In this document: positions 42,919 to 52,409 of the stretch, piece after piece
How the letters are laid out: the number at the start of each line of letters is the position of its first letter
Numbering within the stretch: the stretch's first letter is position 1
DNA from: Haloferula luteola
GTDB lineage: Bacteria; Verrucomicrobiota; Verrucomicrobiia; Verrucomicrobiales; Akkermansiaceae
NCBI RefSeq assembly: GCF_014201715.1
Contig: NZ_JACHFD010000016.1
Coordinates: 1 to 64,000 of the forward strand
DNA: 64,000 bases
Direction: 5' to 3'
Position numbers and translations under genes: made by a program
The notes under the pieces: model-generated
What the model was told of the DNA's origin: nothing
The model's database searches: none
Seen by the model: only the letters and a program-made list of their open reading frames with translations

Positions 42919-44871
42919 TCAAAATCCGGGAGCTGAATCCACGGGCTCGGCGGAGTTTTTCGCAGGCATGGGCGATGGCCAAATCGATTTCAGTGGCGAT
43001 AGCCGCACAGAATCGAGCATGGATGGCGCGCCTTCGACCCGAATTTGGAGGGAGGCTTCGGTGGGAATGAAGTTGCGGGTGCAGGAGAGAGCGCCGTCGT
43101 TCACAAAGACTTCAATTGATCGCCGATCGAGAAGGATCTCCAACGTCTGGGCTTCGTCCAACAACTCCGCCTCGACGGGCGGCTGCAATCCGAGAGGGTC
43201 GGAGATCTTCACCGTGTGTGGAGTGATACGCACCGAGGCCCCTCGAATGCGGAAATCCAGACAGGCCTTTTCCGGAAGTCGCTCCCATCGTGCTTGCAGC
43301 CGATAGGCTTCGCCTGAGTCGGCGAGAGGAAGAATTTCATGAATCCGGAGTGGACGCTTGGACCAAGTTTTCGGGGTTCCTTCCAGATGGGCGATTTCGG
43401 CGATGGGGCGGCGGAACAACCTTAATCCATCTTGAGTGCTTCGCAGGCTGAGCTCGCAGGGGAAGCTGATCTGCTGCTGAAAGGGCATTTCGGGGAATAA
43501 CTTGGGTTCGTGAACCCAGCGCATCCACGCCATTTGAATGCGGCGTCCGTCATTCGAGTCGGGGTTTTCAAATGTCTGAGTCGCATAAAACGACTCTCCG
43601 CCAAGGTCACTCAAGCGGCGGGGAGTTTCTTCGATGAAACGTGTCCCGTCGAATTGGCCGACCGAATAACGCCCGTCCGCATGGATCAGCACCCACTTTT
43701 CCTCGTCGCGATCATCGACCTGGAGTGGGAAGAAGTCGGGACACTCAAAGGCATCGGGAATCGGATGGTTTTCGTTTTTCCAATGAAGGAGATCCGGGGA
43801 GGTAAAGAGATGATACTGGCCAGAGCCGTACATCACCATCACCCAATGGCCGGAGGCTTCGTGCCAGAAGACCTTTGGATCTCGTTCCGGAAACTCGAGG
43901 ATCGGATTGCCGGGGTAGTCTTGCCAGCTTCTTCCACGATCAAGACTGTAACTGATTCCGTGGCGTAGGTTGTCGGCGTGGGTCCAGAATGCCACCATCG
44001 GAGGTTCTCCTCCGGGTTTGCCAAGTCCCGAAGTATTAGCTTGGTCGATGACGCAATGTCCGGATTGACGGCCCGCATCGAGGATCTTTTCACCAAACGC
44101 GGGTTCGAGCTCACGCCAGTGGACCCCATCCGTGCTGATAGCGTGGAGCCAGCATTTGTGCCAGCGTTGGGCGAAGAGGTGATACTCCCCCTGATAGTGG
44201 ATCATGCCGTTCAGGTCATTGATCCAACCTTCCTGCCGCATCCCTGGTTCGAGGCGGTCCATGGTCCATTGCCGCGCTGTGAAATGAAACAAAGGCCGGA
44301 GCGATTCCTGATAGACGGGGACGGTCACGACGGGGACGGCCTCGGGGTGATCGGTTTGCACGACTTGGTCGATCAACAGGTGTCCCCAACTCCCACTGGC
44401 TTCGTCGACGATCTCAAGGCGGGCGTGCTTGCCCGACCAGGCGGAGACATCCCAACTCTCAGCGCGCAGTTCGTCGGAGTTTCGCCCCGTGGCACTTTTG
44501 ACGACTTTGCCGTCCACGAGCAGATTGAAGCAACAATGCCGTTCATAATCTCCCCCCGCGATCCGAAAGGCAATGTAGGAGCGTTCGATTAGAAACTCGG
44601 GAGAGGTCAATCGACCTTGGGGGGCATCGGTTCCAGTGCCCGTGGGAGCCCCAGCATTTTCGCTGCAGGCAATTCCATGGCCTACAGCTCCGACGATTTC
44701 CAAACGGGACCACTCGGTGCTGTTGGCAGGTCCGGCCGAAAAAGCTTCGCCTTGAGGCGTCCAGGGAGCGTAAGATGGGAGCTCGAAGTCTCCGAGGAGG
44801 AGATCCTCTCCCTGAACGGGTAAGAGGACGGCGAGAAAGCCGGAGATGAGGGCGAGCCGAGTTGCGTGCAT
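42919..44871 (-). CDS. GH32 beta-fructosidase/levanase-type enzyme
   Basis: The 650-residue exported protein has a signal peptide. An N-terminal beta-sandwich (about 24-175; LLLGDFELPSY, HLLIDQV) is frequent in bacterial GH32 enzymes. The GH32 catalytic propeller follows, with WINDLNG (Asp219 nucleophile; the usual proline is leucine), RDP at 330-332 as transition-state stabiliser, and ECPDFF with Glu376 as acid/base. The C-terminal beta-sandwich contains ILLDRRSIEVFVNDG. It should cleave fructans or sucrose-type bonds. The start was chosen at the signal-peptide ATG; a longer frame to 45246 would overlap the divergent gene. With the GH43 enzymes and sulfatases it forms a loose polysaccharide-degradation region. 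Confidence 0.92.
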   Translation of the reverse strand: MHATRLALISGFLAVLLPVQGEDLLLGDFELPSYAPWTPQGEAFSAGPANSTEWSRLEIVGAVGHGIACSENAGAPTGTGTDAPQGRLTSPEFLIERSYIAFRIAGGDYERHCCFNLLVDGKVVKSATGRNSDELRAESWDVSAWSGKHARLEIVDEASGSWGHLLIDQVVQTDHPEAVPVVTVPVYQESLRPLFHFTARQWTMDRLEPGMRQEGWINDLNGMIHYQGEYHLFAQRWHKCWLHAISTDGVHWRELEPAFGEKILDAGRQSGHCVIDQANTSGLGKPGGEPPMVAFWTHADNLRHGISYSLDRGRSWQDYPGNPILEFPERDPKVFWHEASGHWVMVMYGSGQYHLFTSPDLLHWKNENHPIPDAFECPDFFPLQVDDRDEEKWVLIHADGRYSVGQFDGTRFIEETPRRLSDLGGESFYATQTFENPDSNDGRRIQMAWMRWVHEPKLFPEMPFQQQISFPCELSLRSTQDGLRLFRRPIAEIAHLEGTPKTWSKRPLRIHEILPLADSGEAYRLQARWERLPEKACLDFRIRGASVRITPHTVKISDPLGLQPPVEAELLDEAQTLEILLDRRSIEVFVNDGALSCTRNFIPTEASLQIRVEGAPSMLDSVRLSPLKSIWPSPMPAKNSAEPVDSAPGF

Positions 44872-45079
44872 CCCGGCGGCTACGTGAGGGTGACTAGGGA
44901 TGTTGCAGGGATCTTTCCGAGCTGCGGACCGCTGCCGCGAGGCGGGGATATGCCAGTGCCCGCGATCGATCGGGGTACTCAAAACCATCTCGCACCCGCG
45001 GGGGAGATCGAGATGTCTAGCGAGTCGACAGGGTGAGGCGTGTTTGACCCATTTGGATCGGGTCGGGTAGTTTCGATGG

Positions 45080-45955
45080 ATGTTTGCGTTGGTGGATTGC
45101 TCCCGAGCTCGGTGGGTTGCGATATTGGCTGCTTTTCTGGTGGGAAATGGGCCGGTGTCGCTTTGTTGGGGAGAGAATCTTTTCGAGCAGGCGCTTTCTC
45201 CGGAGCCGAGCCCCATCTTGATCGATTGCAAGGTTGAGGGAGCCACGCGGCAGTTGCTCCTCGATACGGGTGCGAGTTTGATCGCTTTGGAGAAGGCCTA
45301 TGAACGGGAAAAGAGTGATGTCGAGGGACGAGGTCGGGCCCCTGGAGGAGCCTCCTTCGCGGTAGCGACGGGCCGGGGGCCGACGATAGAAATCGATCGG
45401 TTGACGATCGCTCGGCCTCTGTGTGCATTCGTCGACTTGCCTCAAGGGGCTCTCGGTGACGATGTGATCGGACTGCTTGGGATGGATGCGCAATTGGCGC
45501 AGGCGAAGCTGGTGTTCGATCCGGAGAAGAAGAGTTTGCGTGCGCATTCAGGGGATTGGGAGCTCGCTGACAGCTCGGAGGAGCTGGAACTGTTGAGGGA
45601 TCGGGACACCCCGGTGTTTCAGACGGTGATTCTGGGGAGGGGGTTGGAGATGATCGTCGATTCTGGAAGCAACTTGAGTCTCACGCTCCCCGATGAAGTT
45701 TTCGAACAGTGGGTCAAAGAGGGGGTGATCCATCCTTTAGAGACGGCGATCGAATCTCACACCGTCGGTGGGAAAGTGTCATTGAAGGTCGGAGTGTTTC
45801 TCAAGGGGCGGCTGATGGACCGGGATTTGCGAGGTACGGAAGTGGTGGTAGGAAGGGAATTGGGATCGGTGGGGCTGCCATGGTTGAGAAAGTTTCACTG
45901 GGAACTCGCATTCTCCGAGAGGAAGATGCGCTACCTTCCGGTCAAGGAGGAGTGA
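45080..45955 (+). CDS. retropepsin-like two-lobed aspartic protease-type protein
   Basis: The 291-residue protein has a signal or anchor segment (VAILAAFLVGNGPVSLCWG) and two aspartic-protease-like half-sites: LLLDTGASLIAL (Asp62) and MIVDSGSNLSLTL (Asp194). The hydrophobic LLGMDAQLAQA follows the first, and VGRELGSVGLPWL the second. Retropepsin-type proteins usually carry one such motif and dimerise. Here two lobes are in one chain, like pepsin. Both sites keep D-[TS]-G, so activity is plausible but unproven. The protein probably acts in the envelope. The gene lies between the divergent GH32 gene and the large exported protein gene. Confidence 0.8.
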   Translation: MFALVDCSRARWVAILAAFLVGNGPVSLCWGENLFEQALSPEPSPILIDCKVEGATRQLLLDTGASLIALEKAYEREKSDVEGRGRAPGGASFAVATGRGPTIEIDRLTIARPLCAFVDLPQGALGDDVIGLLGMDAQLAQAKLVFDPEKKSLRAHSGDWELADSSEELELLRDRDTPVFQTVILGRGLEMIVDSGSNLSLTLPDEVFEQWVKEGVIHPLETAIESHTVGGKVSLKVGVFLKGRLMDRDLRGTEVVVGRELGSVGLPWLRKFHWELAFSERKMRYLPVKEE

Positions 45956-46114
45956 AGGTGCGTCGATCGATCCGTCCGTTATGCTGGCCCTGACTCATGG
46001 CGAGTAGGAGGGAGGCGGTGCGGGATGATTCGGGTTCGGTATCGGAATGTTGCGCGAAGACAGGGCCGGTTTTGATTGAACCTCCAAGCGTTTCCCTGCG
46101 TGTTTCACAGGGTC

Positions 46115-49100
46115 ATGTCTTTGATTGCCGGCTTCATCTCTCAATTGGGTTGTATCGGTCGATGGCGCCATTTGCTGGTTGGCGCTGTCGTAGCGAGTGT
46201 TCCGCAGATCAGTTGGGGGGAGGTGACTCCAACGGATTTTCATGCTTATGCCGATCTGGAGGCGGTGTTTTCGGCGAGCACCGGAGAGGTGGTCGAAGAT
46301 GCGAAAGATGAGATGGGGGAGTGGCAGGCTGGCGTGCGGGACCTTGCTCTCTCACTGGATTCTCTGGAGATGTGGAAGATCTCGGGCGCTTCGGAGGCGA
46401 GACAGTTTCCAGTGCGCGACGAGGGGGATTTTCTGCGCTACGTGGCTTCGACTGTCATCGATTTCGAGCGCCAAGCCTTGGCGAACTCAGTATCCGGAAC
46501 GGTGACCACGACGGCGACGGCGGGATTGAGTTTTCAATTTGAGGTCATGGACGAGGCGATGCCGGTTCAGTTGTTGTTCGAGGCGACCTTGGAAGCGGAC
46601 TTCTTGATGACTTTGCGGAGCCTGAGTGGCGGAGGTGAGATTTACTCCGAGTCGTCGCCGCATGGATCTGGTTTTACCGGAACCCTCGTGCCGGGGATCT
46701 ACAAGTTGGAATTGAACCTCGGGGAGTCCACAACGCGATCCGAGGTGGGGGAGCACGTGTTTGTGGAGTTGGCGGTGGGAAATGAGTCGGAGGAGGCCCC
46801 GTTGCCCGTGGAAGGTCGATATTCGCATCCTGATATGCATACGAGCCACTCTGGCGAAGGACTTCTCGATCTGAAGGGGATTCAGGTGCTCAGTGAAACT
46901 TCTCGTGGGGATGGTTCGACTGCATTGGTGATCTCTGCCGAAGTAGAGAATCGGGGAAACACGTCGTGGCCTGAGATCCGCTTGGAGGTGGTGGAGGCCC
47001 CTTCTCCCGAGGTGGAGACGGAGGTTTCGTTCGGTGTTTTTGCTCTCGATGCTGGGGAGACCGGGAGCCCAGAGGTGGGGAACGAAGCGGTGGTGATCGT
47101 GGCCGACGAAGATCTGGAGACGTTTCGTTCGCAGCTCCTTGATGGGACCCGTTTGCAGGTCTCCGGGGAGGAGTCGGCGGTGTTTCGATTTCCGGTGCGA
47201 CCACTCGTCGAGGCGGATTTGCCAAAACATGCTTTGGCGGAGCCTGAGGACTTCACGAGTTCCGGAGATGTCCTATCGTTTGCCCCCCTCTTCGGCTCAG
47301 GGACCGCGGTGGTGGAGTGGGAACCCTTCTTCAAAGCGCCTTTGCAGGTGTCGATCGAGAAGCAGTTATTAGAAGATGATATCATTCAATGGGTGCAAAA
47401 TGTGGATCGGATTCTCCCCGTGTTGGTGAAGGACGTCCGACTCGAGCCGACTGGATTTCGGGTGGAGTTTTTCACAGAGGTGCTGCCCTACCGGTTTTCC
47501 CTTTTGGATCTGATGATCGATGGTCGAATGGTGTGCCCGAATGTGCCTGAGGCACATCCCGCAGGCATCGCTGTGACCGAGGTTCCGGAGACGAGGCAAG
47601 GCGCCCATGAGGGGGCGCTTGGTAAATTTCCATCGCCTGTGCCCTTTCATTTCAATGATATCCGTCTCGGGGAGGGGATTCGGGTTTCTGGTTCGTTTGG
47701 ATTTCGTCCGCAGAGCATCGATCTCACTTTGGACATGCGCGATGCGGTGGTTCATGAGCTTTCTGTTCGGACGCGCTATCAGGCGGATTGCAATCTCTTG
47801 TTAGAAACGGAGGAAGGTGCGAGCAACGAGTCGGAACCATGGGTTTCCAAGACGGCGACCTTACTGGATCTTCCGTTGTTCTCGATCACACTGCCGGCGG
47901 GCTTTCGTTTCGAGCCACGATTGACTCTGGAGGCGGGGGCAGAGATTTCGGCGCCCACTAGTTTGTCGGTTCCATTGACGGCGGGGCTCGATATTGATCT
48001 GACGGCTGGGTACCGGGATGGAGAGGCTTTTTATGAAAACGAGTTTGAGCCGATTCCTCTGCATGTTTCGGATCCAGGCCTTTACGAGGCACTGGGGGCG
48101 GAGGCTTCGGCATGGATCGATTGCGAGATTGCAGGGTTGATGGGTGCCGGTGGAGGTGGGGTGATGACAGGCCCTACCTTGGGCATCCGGGCACAGGGGG
48201 ATTTCCGAGTGGCGCCGTTGGACGATCCATGGTGGTCGGCAGAGGCTCACTTGACGGCGTTTGCCGGGATCGAGCTGAACTTGGCAGGGTGGGTGGATTT
48301 GGTGGATGCGGAGCATGATCTGGCGAGCTGGCCATTGTTTGACGTGGGGTCAGGAGGCCCTTTGGTGTCGAATGCGGGGGCAAAGTCGCTGAATTCCCAG
48401 CCAGGCTTTCGGCCATTGGGGAACCCGAAGACGCGGTGGATGAGAAGCTTGCTGCCGGATTCCAATGGGGTGCCCTTGAGTCGCTGTTTCGCCCAGCCCT
48501 TGCATGGGACGGACGACTGGCTGGTGGGGGGAGGTTCCCCGGTTGAAAGCATTTTGGCGCGCCTCTCGCCCGAAGGAGAATTGAAATGGGCTGTGAATGC
48601 CGGGGGAACGTTTCTTCCCTATGATGCGGTGGCGGATGCGGACGGCGGATTCACGGCGGTGACTTCTTCATCCGGTGCTTTCAGGCTCGTTCACTTCGAT
48701 GGCACGGGGGAAGTGATTTGGAAGAAGGAGGTGGGGGTTCCCAGTGGGATTTTGTGGTTTCGGACCGTAGGGATCGCTACGCGTGAGGGCGCGGAAGGAG
48801 CGGAGTACTTTGTGGCGGGGCAGGTTTACGGACCGCCGGATTTGACCCTTCAGACGGCGGTGGTGAAGTTGAATGCAAGCGGGGAACCTCTGTGGAGCCG
48901 GACTTATGCGCTTGAGACAGATACGGCTGGGGCGATGGGAATGACGAAGGATGGAGACGTTCTGGTGGCCGCCTCTTCGACCATGGATCTCGGAGCCACG
49001 AACTTCCTGACCAATATCACTTCGAATGGTTGGGTGATGAAGATTGATGGGGATTCGGGCGATTATCTTTGGGGCAATCTGCAAGGGTTCCGATATGGTG

Positions 49101-50269
49101 TCGGCTATGCGTCGATTTCTGAGGGGCCCGATGGCTGCGTTTATGTGGGAGGAAACTCGATGCGCGGTGTGGGATCGGAGAGTCCGTCGCTGGTTCTTAC
49201 CAAGCTGACACCGGACGGAGAGTGGGTGGATTCGGTGCTGGTGGGCTGCAATGAGGCGTCGGGTGAGCTATTCCACCGCGGGGAGACTCCCTACGATACA
49301 GTACGGGGGATGACGTGGATCGATGGGAACTTGTGGATTTGTGGAAACGTGGGTCTTTACAACAGTGGCGGAATTTCGGGCGCCGAGGCCGATGGTGAAT
49401 CGGGCTTTACCGCGATGGTGAGCGAGAATCTGGATGTGTCCCGGTTTGTGATTCACGCGGGACCCTCGACGGATCGGTTTCATGAAATCGAAGTCACAAC
49501 CGATGGGTTGCTTGTGGTCGGATCGAGCCGTTCGTTTCACCCTTGGCCGAGCGGTGCTGGCGGGGAGGATTCGGTGACTCCCACGGCTTTGATGGTTGCG
49601 ATGTTGCCGTGGGAGGGTCGCACCCGATTCCATCTGGCGTCAGCTGGTTCATCGGGAGACGACGCAGGAACGGTATTTGTGTTTCCGCGCATTCGGGCCG
49701 TCAGCCAGTACACGATGGCGACGAATCAAGGTCACTTTGCAGGCTTGGGGTTGCTCAATATCACGGAGTCGACTTCATCGCGGCCCGTGATCACTCCTGG
49801 GGCGTATGCCGCGACCCATCAGGACTTTAGCATGTGGCCGAATGCGATCGAACCCTTCGAATTCAAGTCTTTGGAATTCTTACCCCGTTCGCTCATCACG
49901 GATCGGGCTTCATTCATGGAGTGGTATCAGATGGATGGCAGCTTCAATGGGGATGGCGACGCGTTCCCGGCGGGTACGGAGTTCTTTCTTGGGACGGACC
50001 CTGGGAAGCCGGATTTCGAGGTGATCGGTTTTGAGCGTTTCCTGGACGATATCACCGGTGATCCATGGGTTCGCTATCGGCTGCCTCGATCGTTGATGTC
50101 CGGCGATGAAGTTCCCGGGGTCGGTTCATCCCATCTGTTGGAGGCGTGGGAGGACCGGGACGATGTGTCGGTTTTCACGGAACCCCGTGATTCCAAAACG
50201 GAAACCCTGCGGTTGGAACTCCCCGCTCCGGAACCGAAGGCGTTCTATCGGTTGTCTCTTCCTGAATAG
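46115..50269 (+). CDS. very large exported multidomain protein
   Basis: This 1384-residue protein has a signal peptide (cleavage near ISWGEV). The N-terminal half holds beta-sandwich domains: a likely PPC-type domain (IYKLELNLGEST), a CARDB-like domain (LVISAEVENRGNTSWPEIRL), and long beta regions. The second half (about 780-1260) is a beta-propeller-like region with repeats such as LKWAVNAGGTFLPYDAVADA, VVKLNASGEPLWSRTYAL and LTKLTPDGEWVDSVLVG, similar to delta-60 or SBBP repeats. FNGDGDAFPAGTEFFLGTDP is a calcium-type segment. The end is the recurrent C-terminal module (HLLEAWEDRDDVSVF, ending AFYRLSLPE). No known function. The start is the ATG at 46115 after an AGGG. Confidence 0.82.
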   Translation: MSLIAGFISQLGCIGRWRHLLVGAVVASVPQISWGEVTPTDFHAYADLEAVFSASTGEVVEDAKDEMGEWQAGVRDLALSLDSLEMWKISGASEARQFPVRDEGDFLRYVASTVIDFERQALANSVSGTVTTTATAGLSFQFEVMDEAMPVQLLFEATLEADFLMTLRSLSGGGEIYSESSPHGSGFTGTLVPGIYKLELNLGESTTRSEVGEHVFVELAVGNESEEAPLPVEGRYSHPDMHTSHSGEGLLDLKGIQVLSETSRGDGSTALVISAEVENRGNTSWPEIRLEVVEAPSPEVETEVSFGVFALDAGETGSPEVGNEAVVIVADEDLETFRSQLLDGTRLQVSGEESAVFRFPVRPLVEADLPKHALAEPEDFTSSGDVLSFAPLFGSGTAVVEWEPFFKAPLQVSIEKQLLEDDIIQWVQNVDRILPVLVKDVRLEPTGFRVEFFTEVLPYRFSLLDLMIDGRMVCPNVPEAHPAGIAVTEVPETRQGAHEGALGKFPSPVPFHFNDIRLGEGIRVSGSFGFRPQSIDLTLDMRDAVVHELSVRTRYQADCNLLLETEEGASNESEPWVSKTATLLDLPLFSITLPAGFRFEPRLTLEAGAEISAPTSLSVPLTAGLDIDLTAGYRDGEAFYENEFEPIPLHVSDPGLYEALGAEASAWIDCEIAGLMGAGGGGVMTGPTLGIRAQGDFRVAPLDDPWWSAEAHLTAFAGIELNLAGWVDLVDAEHDLASWPLFDVGSGGPLVSNAGAKSLNSQPGFRPLGNPKTRWMRSLLPDSNGVPLSRCFAQPLHGTDDWLVGGGSPVESILARLSPEGELKWAVNAGGTFLPYDAVADADGGFTAVTSSSGAFRLVHFDGTGEVIWKKEVGVPSGILWFRTVGIATREGAEGAEYFVAGQVYGPPDLTLQTAVVKLNASGEPLWSRTYALETDTAGAMGMTKDGDVLVAASSTMDLGATNFLTNITSNGWVMKIDGDSGDYLWGNLQGFRYGVGYASISEGPDGCVYVGGNSMRGVGSESPSLVLTKLTPDGEWVDSVLVGCNEASGELFHRGETPYDTVRGMTWIDGNLWICGNVGLYNSGGISGAEADGESGFTAMVSENLDVSRFVIHAGPSTDRFHEIEVTTDGLLVVGSSRSFHPWPSGAGGEDSVTPTALMVAMLPWEGRTRFHLASAGSSGDDAGTVFVFPRIRAVSQYTMATNQGHFAGLGLLNITESTSSRPVITPGAYAATHQDFSMWPNAIEPFEFKSLEFLPRSLITDRASFMEWYQMDGSFNGDGDAFPAGTEFFLGTDPGKPDFEVIGFERFLDDITGDPWVRYRLPRSLMSGDEVPGVGSSHLLEAWEDRDDVSVFTEPRDSKTETLRLELPAPEPKAFYRLSLPE

Positions 50270-50279
50270 TTGAGGCAGT

Positions 50280-51020
50280 TCAGCGAAGGGCTTCGGTGAA
50301 GAAACGGAGCAGAAGGGCTTGGGCCACTCGAGCAAGAGCTGGATTGTAGCGCGGACCTTCGTCGCGCAGGAAGGCGTGCGCCGCATTGAACTCATGCCAT
50401 TCGAAATCGGCCTCCATCTCGTTCAAGCGATCACGGAGCAGATCTCGACCCGCGAGAGGAATGTGGGGGTCTTGTCGCCCAAAGACAAAGAGGAGGGGCA
50501 CTTTCAATTCCTGGAGGCGAGCGAGGGTGTCGTCGGACTTTCCCGCTCCGAGGGTAGCGGTATGCACATCGGTGGGATAGAACGATGCGACGGCTTGCAC
50601 TTGTGGGTGGTAGCCAGCTCGCAGGGCGAGATGCCCGCCGAGGCAGACTCCGAAACTGCCGATGGCTCCCGTGCATTCGGGATCCTGGGATAGGTGTTCG
50701 GCGAGGACGGCGACGTCTTCGTCGTAGGAGGCGATCTCCTTGGTGTATTTGAGTTCATTGCCGCGGTCCGAGCCGGCTTGGTCGTAGGCGAGCACGGTGC
50801 CGGGTTTCTCAAATTCGTGATAAACCTCGGGGACGACGACCAGGTAGCCTTCTCCGGAGAGGGCGGTGGCCATGCGCTGGATCGGCCCGGTCATTTGAAA
50901 GATCTCCGAAAAGAAGATGATGGCGGGCCAGGGGCCAGCTGTGGTGGGGGCAAAACGATGGACTCGCATGTCACCCCGGAGGGTGGGGAGATCGAGAGTG
51001 GATTGCTGGACGGTGGCCAT
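50280..51020 (-). CDS. dienelactone hydrolase family protein
   Basis: The 246-residue cytoplasmic alpha/beta hydrolase has the Cys-Asp-His triad of the dienelactone hydrolase family: Cys126 in GSFGVCLGGHLA, Asp184 in FGRQDPHIP and His215 in AAHAFLRDE. FFSEIFQMTGP near residue 37 supplies the glutamate that restrains the cysteine in the family. It likely hydrolyses a lactone or ester; the natural substrate is unknown, and no chlorocatechol genes are adjacent. No signal peptide is present. It ends 11 bases from the stop of the convergent large exported gene. Confidence 0.9.
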   Translation of the reverse strand: MATVQQSTLDLPTLRGDMRVHRFAPTTAGPWPAIIFFSEIFQMTGPIQRMATALSGEGYLVVVPEVYHEFEKPGTVLAYDQAGSDRGNELKYTKEIASYDEDVAVLAEHLSQDPECTGAIGSFGVCLGGHLALRAGYHPQVQAVASFYPTDVHTATLGAGKSDDTLARLQELKVPLLFVFGRQDPHIPLAGRDLLRDRLNEMEADFEWHEFNAAHAFLRDEGPRYNPALARVAQALLLRFFTEALR

Positions 51021-51139
51021 GCCGGGAGCCTAGCGATCCCCAGCGGGGCTGCAATGCGGCGATGGATGGGGAGGAAGCCATCGCTTCGTCTCGAAGTTGC
51101 GGAGTGTTTCGGAACCGATCACCCGCTCGCGTTCACGGA

Positions 51140-51400
51140 TCACCAAGGATCCTTGGGTTTCGAAGAATGGGGGGGCTTGTTTGAAGCCTCCACGAACCAT
51201 CGCGGAAGTCCGGAGGCTCCTGCGAGGATTTTGGCATGTCTCACCAAGGCCGCCATGATTGCCTGCCGTTGAGGATCTGGGTCCACCTCCAGGAATCCCG
51301 CGATGGCATCGTCGATGATGGCGACCCACGGTTGTTTGCGACGGCATGGTTCTTCCCAGTGTTCGGGAGGGGGGGGAGCTTCGCGGACGACGCCCAACAT
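51140..51400 (-). CDS. possible small protein, unknown
   Basis: This 86-residue frame has a plausible composition, with high third-position GC and an ordered core, WVAIIDDAIAGFLEVD, then QAIMAALVRHAKILAG. No ribosome-binding site precedes the ATG, and the C-terminus is low-complexity (SNKPPHSSKPKDPW). An overlapping minus-strand frame from 51594 is less convincing. I do not recognise a family. It could also be a remnant of a longer gene, as about 190 bases upstream carry no gene I can support. Confidence 0.35.
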   Translation of the reverse strand: MLGVVREAPPPPEHWEEPCRRKQPWVAIIDDAIAGFLEVDPDPQRQAIMAALVRHAKILAGASGLPRWFVEASNKPPHSSKPKDPW

Positions 51401-51590
51401 GGCTCGGGAAGTTCATCGCGACAGGCGATCTTTTGCGCCGCGCGGGTGAAGGAAGACGCAGTGGAGTGGGCGCCGGTGTGGTGAGGCTTTCGAGAGTGGA
51501 AGTGCCCCGAACCCGTCGGGAATGAATGAGAGGATGACTTTGTGAGGGCTCGCCCGACTTTTCGGTGGATTCTGCGAAGTCTTGGGAAAG

Positions 51591-52220
51591 TCACTCAGGC
51601 GTGATCCGCACGATCCGGGCACCTTGGCAGCGCGGATGGGTTGGGATGATCTGCTGCAGCCGTGAGGTCATTGCCTCGGCATGGTTGCCGTAAAAATAGA
51701 GTGCGGTCTGGGTGTCCCCCCGCCAATGGCCTTGGAGTTCGCCGTGACCTGCGAGGGATTCTGCGAGTTGATCGATCACATCGGAGAGAGGATATTTTTG
51801 ATAGACCCTGCCGCTGAGCTTGAGGTCGTCGAGGTAGAGTCCGATGCCTTCGATGTGGCCGAAGGGGAATTCTTGGAGAGAGGTCTTGTCCTGAAAATGC
51901 AAGATTGAGCCTTTGGGTGCGCCTTGCCTTTCGAGGGTCGAAATCAGAACTGGGATCCCGTGGGTCAGGTCGTGGATTTCGATCTCCAAATCGACCGACT
52001 CGATTTCTCCGGTGATGGATCGCGAAGTGCCGCCTCCGGCCGTTTTGCCGAGGTGCTGCTGGGAGAGGGCTTCGTCGATGGGCGTCACATAGCGAGAGCG
52101 GAGTTGCGACGGGTTGAGTCGATGGGGGAGATGGGCCGTCAGTCGGTAAGGCTTCGGCTCGGGGGAAGGAGGCGTTTCAGGCTGCAGATCGCGAGCCCAA
52201 CGACCAGGGGGGAGGTCCAT
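51591..52220 (-). CDS. hypothetical cytoplasmic protein
   Basis: The 209-residue product has no signal peptide or membrane segment. The N-terminal 60 residues are proline-rich and basic and may be partly non-structured. The core reads GKTAGGGTS, then EIESVDLEIEIHDLTHGIPV, LISTLERQGAPKGSILHF and later LDDLKLSGRVYQKYPLSDVI. Proteins with a GGGT turn, an acidic strand and APKGT are found in several phyla, but I cannot assign a function. The gene is divergent from the spermidine-synthase-like gene by 189 bases. The start could lie further inside, since the first residues are weakly supported. Confidence 0.6.
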   Translation of the reverse strand: MDLPPGRWARDLQPETPPSPEPKPYRLTAHLPHRLNPSQLRSRYVTPIDEALSQQHLGKTAGGGTSRSITGEIESVDLEIEIHDLTHGIPVLISTLERQGAPKGSILHFQDKTSLQEFPFGHIEGIGLYLDDLKLSGRVYQKYPLSDVIDQLAESLAGHGELQGHWRGDTQTALYFYGNHAEAMTSRLQQIIPTHPRCQGARIVRITPE

Positions 52221-52409
52221 GGGGGAGAGGGGAGAGGGGAGAGGATGTGTGAGGATTCCGCTGGTTCGGGGGTCCTGTGGGAAGGCGAAGTAAGTCGTTC
52301 AGACGGAAACGGATGCTGGTTTGCAACTCTCTGTTTGGCAAGGGCATAAGAGGTTGGGCGGTGAAGGGCCGTGAGCCGGGGCGCCGAGGCATGAGGGGGA
52401 TTGGCGGCA

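Noticed and set aside
51241-51594. 117-residue minus-strand frame overlapping the small ORF at 51140-51400
   Set aside because: Serine- and histidine-rich random-looking sequence; the 86-residue frame is the more protein-like of the two, though weak itself.
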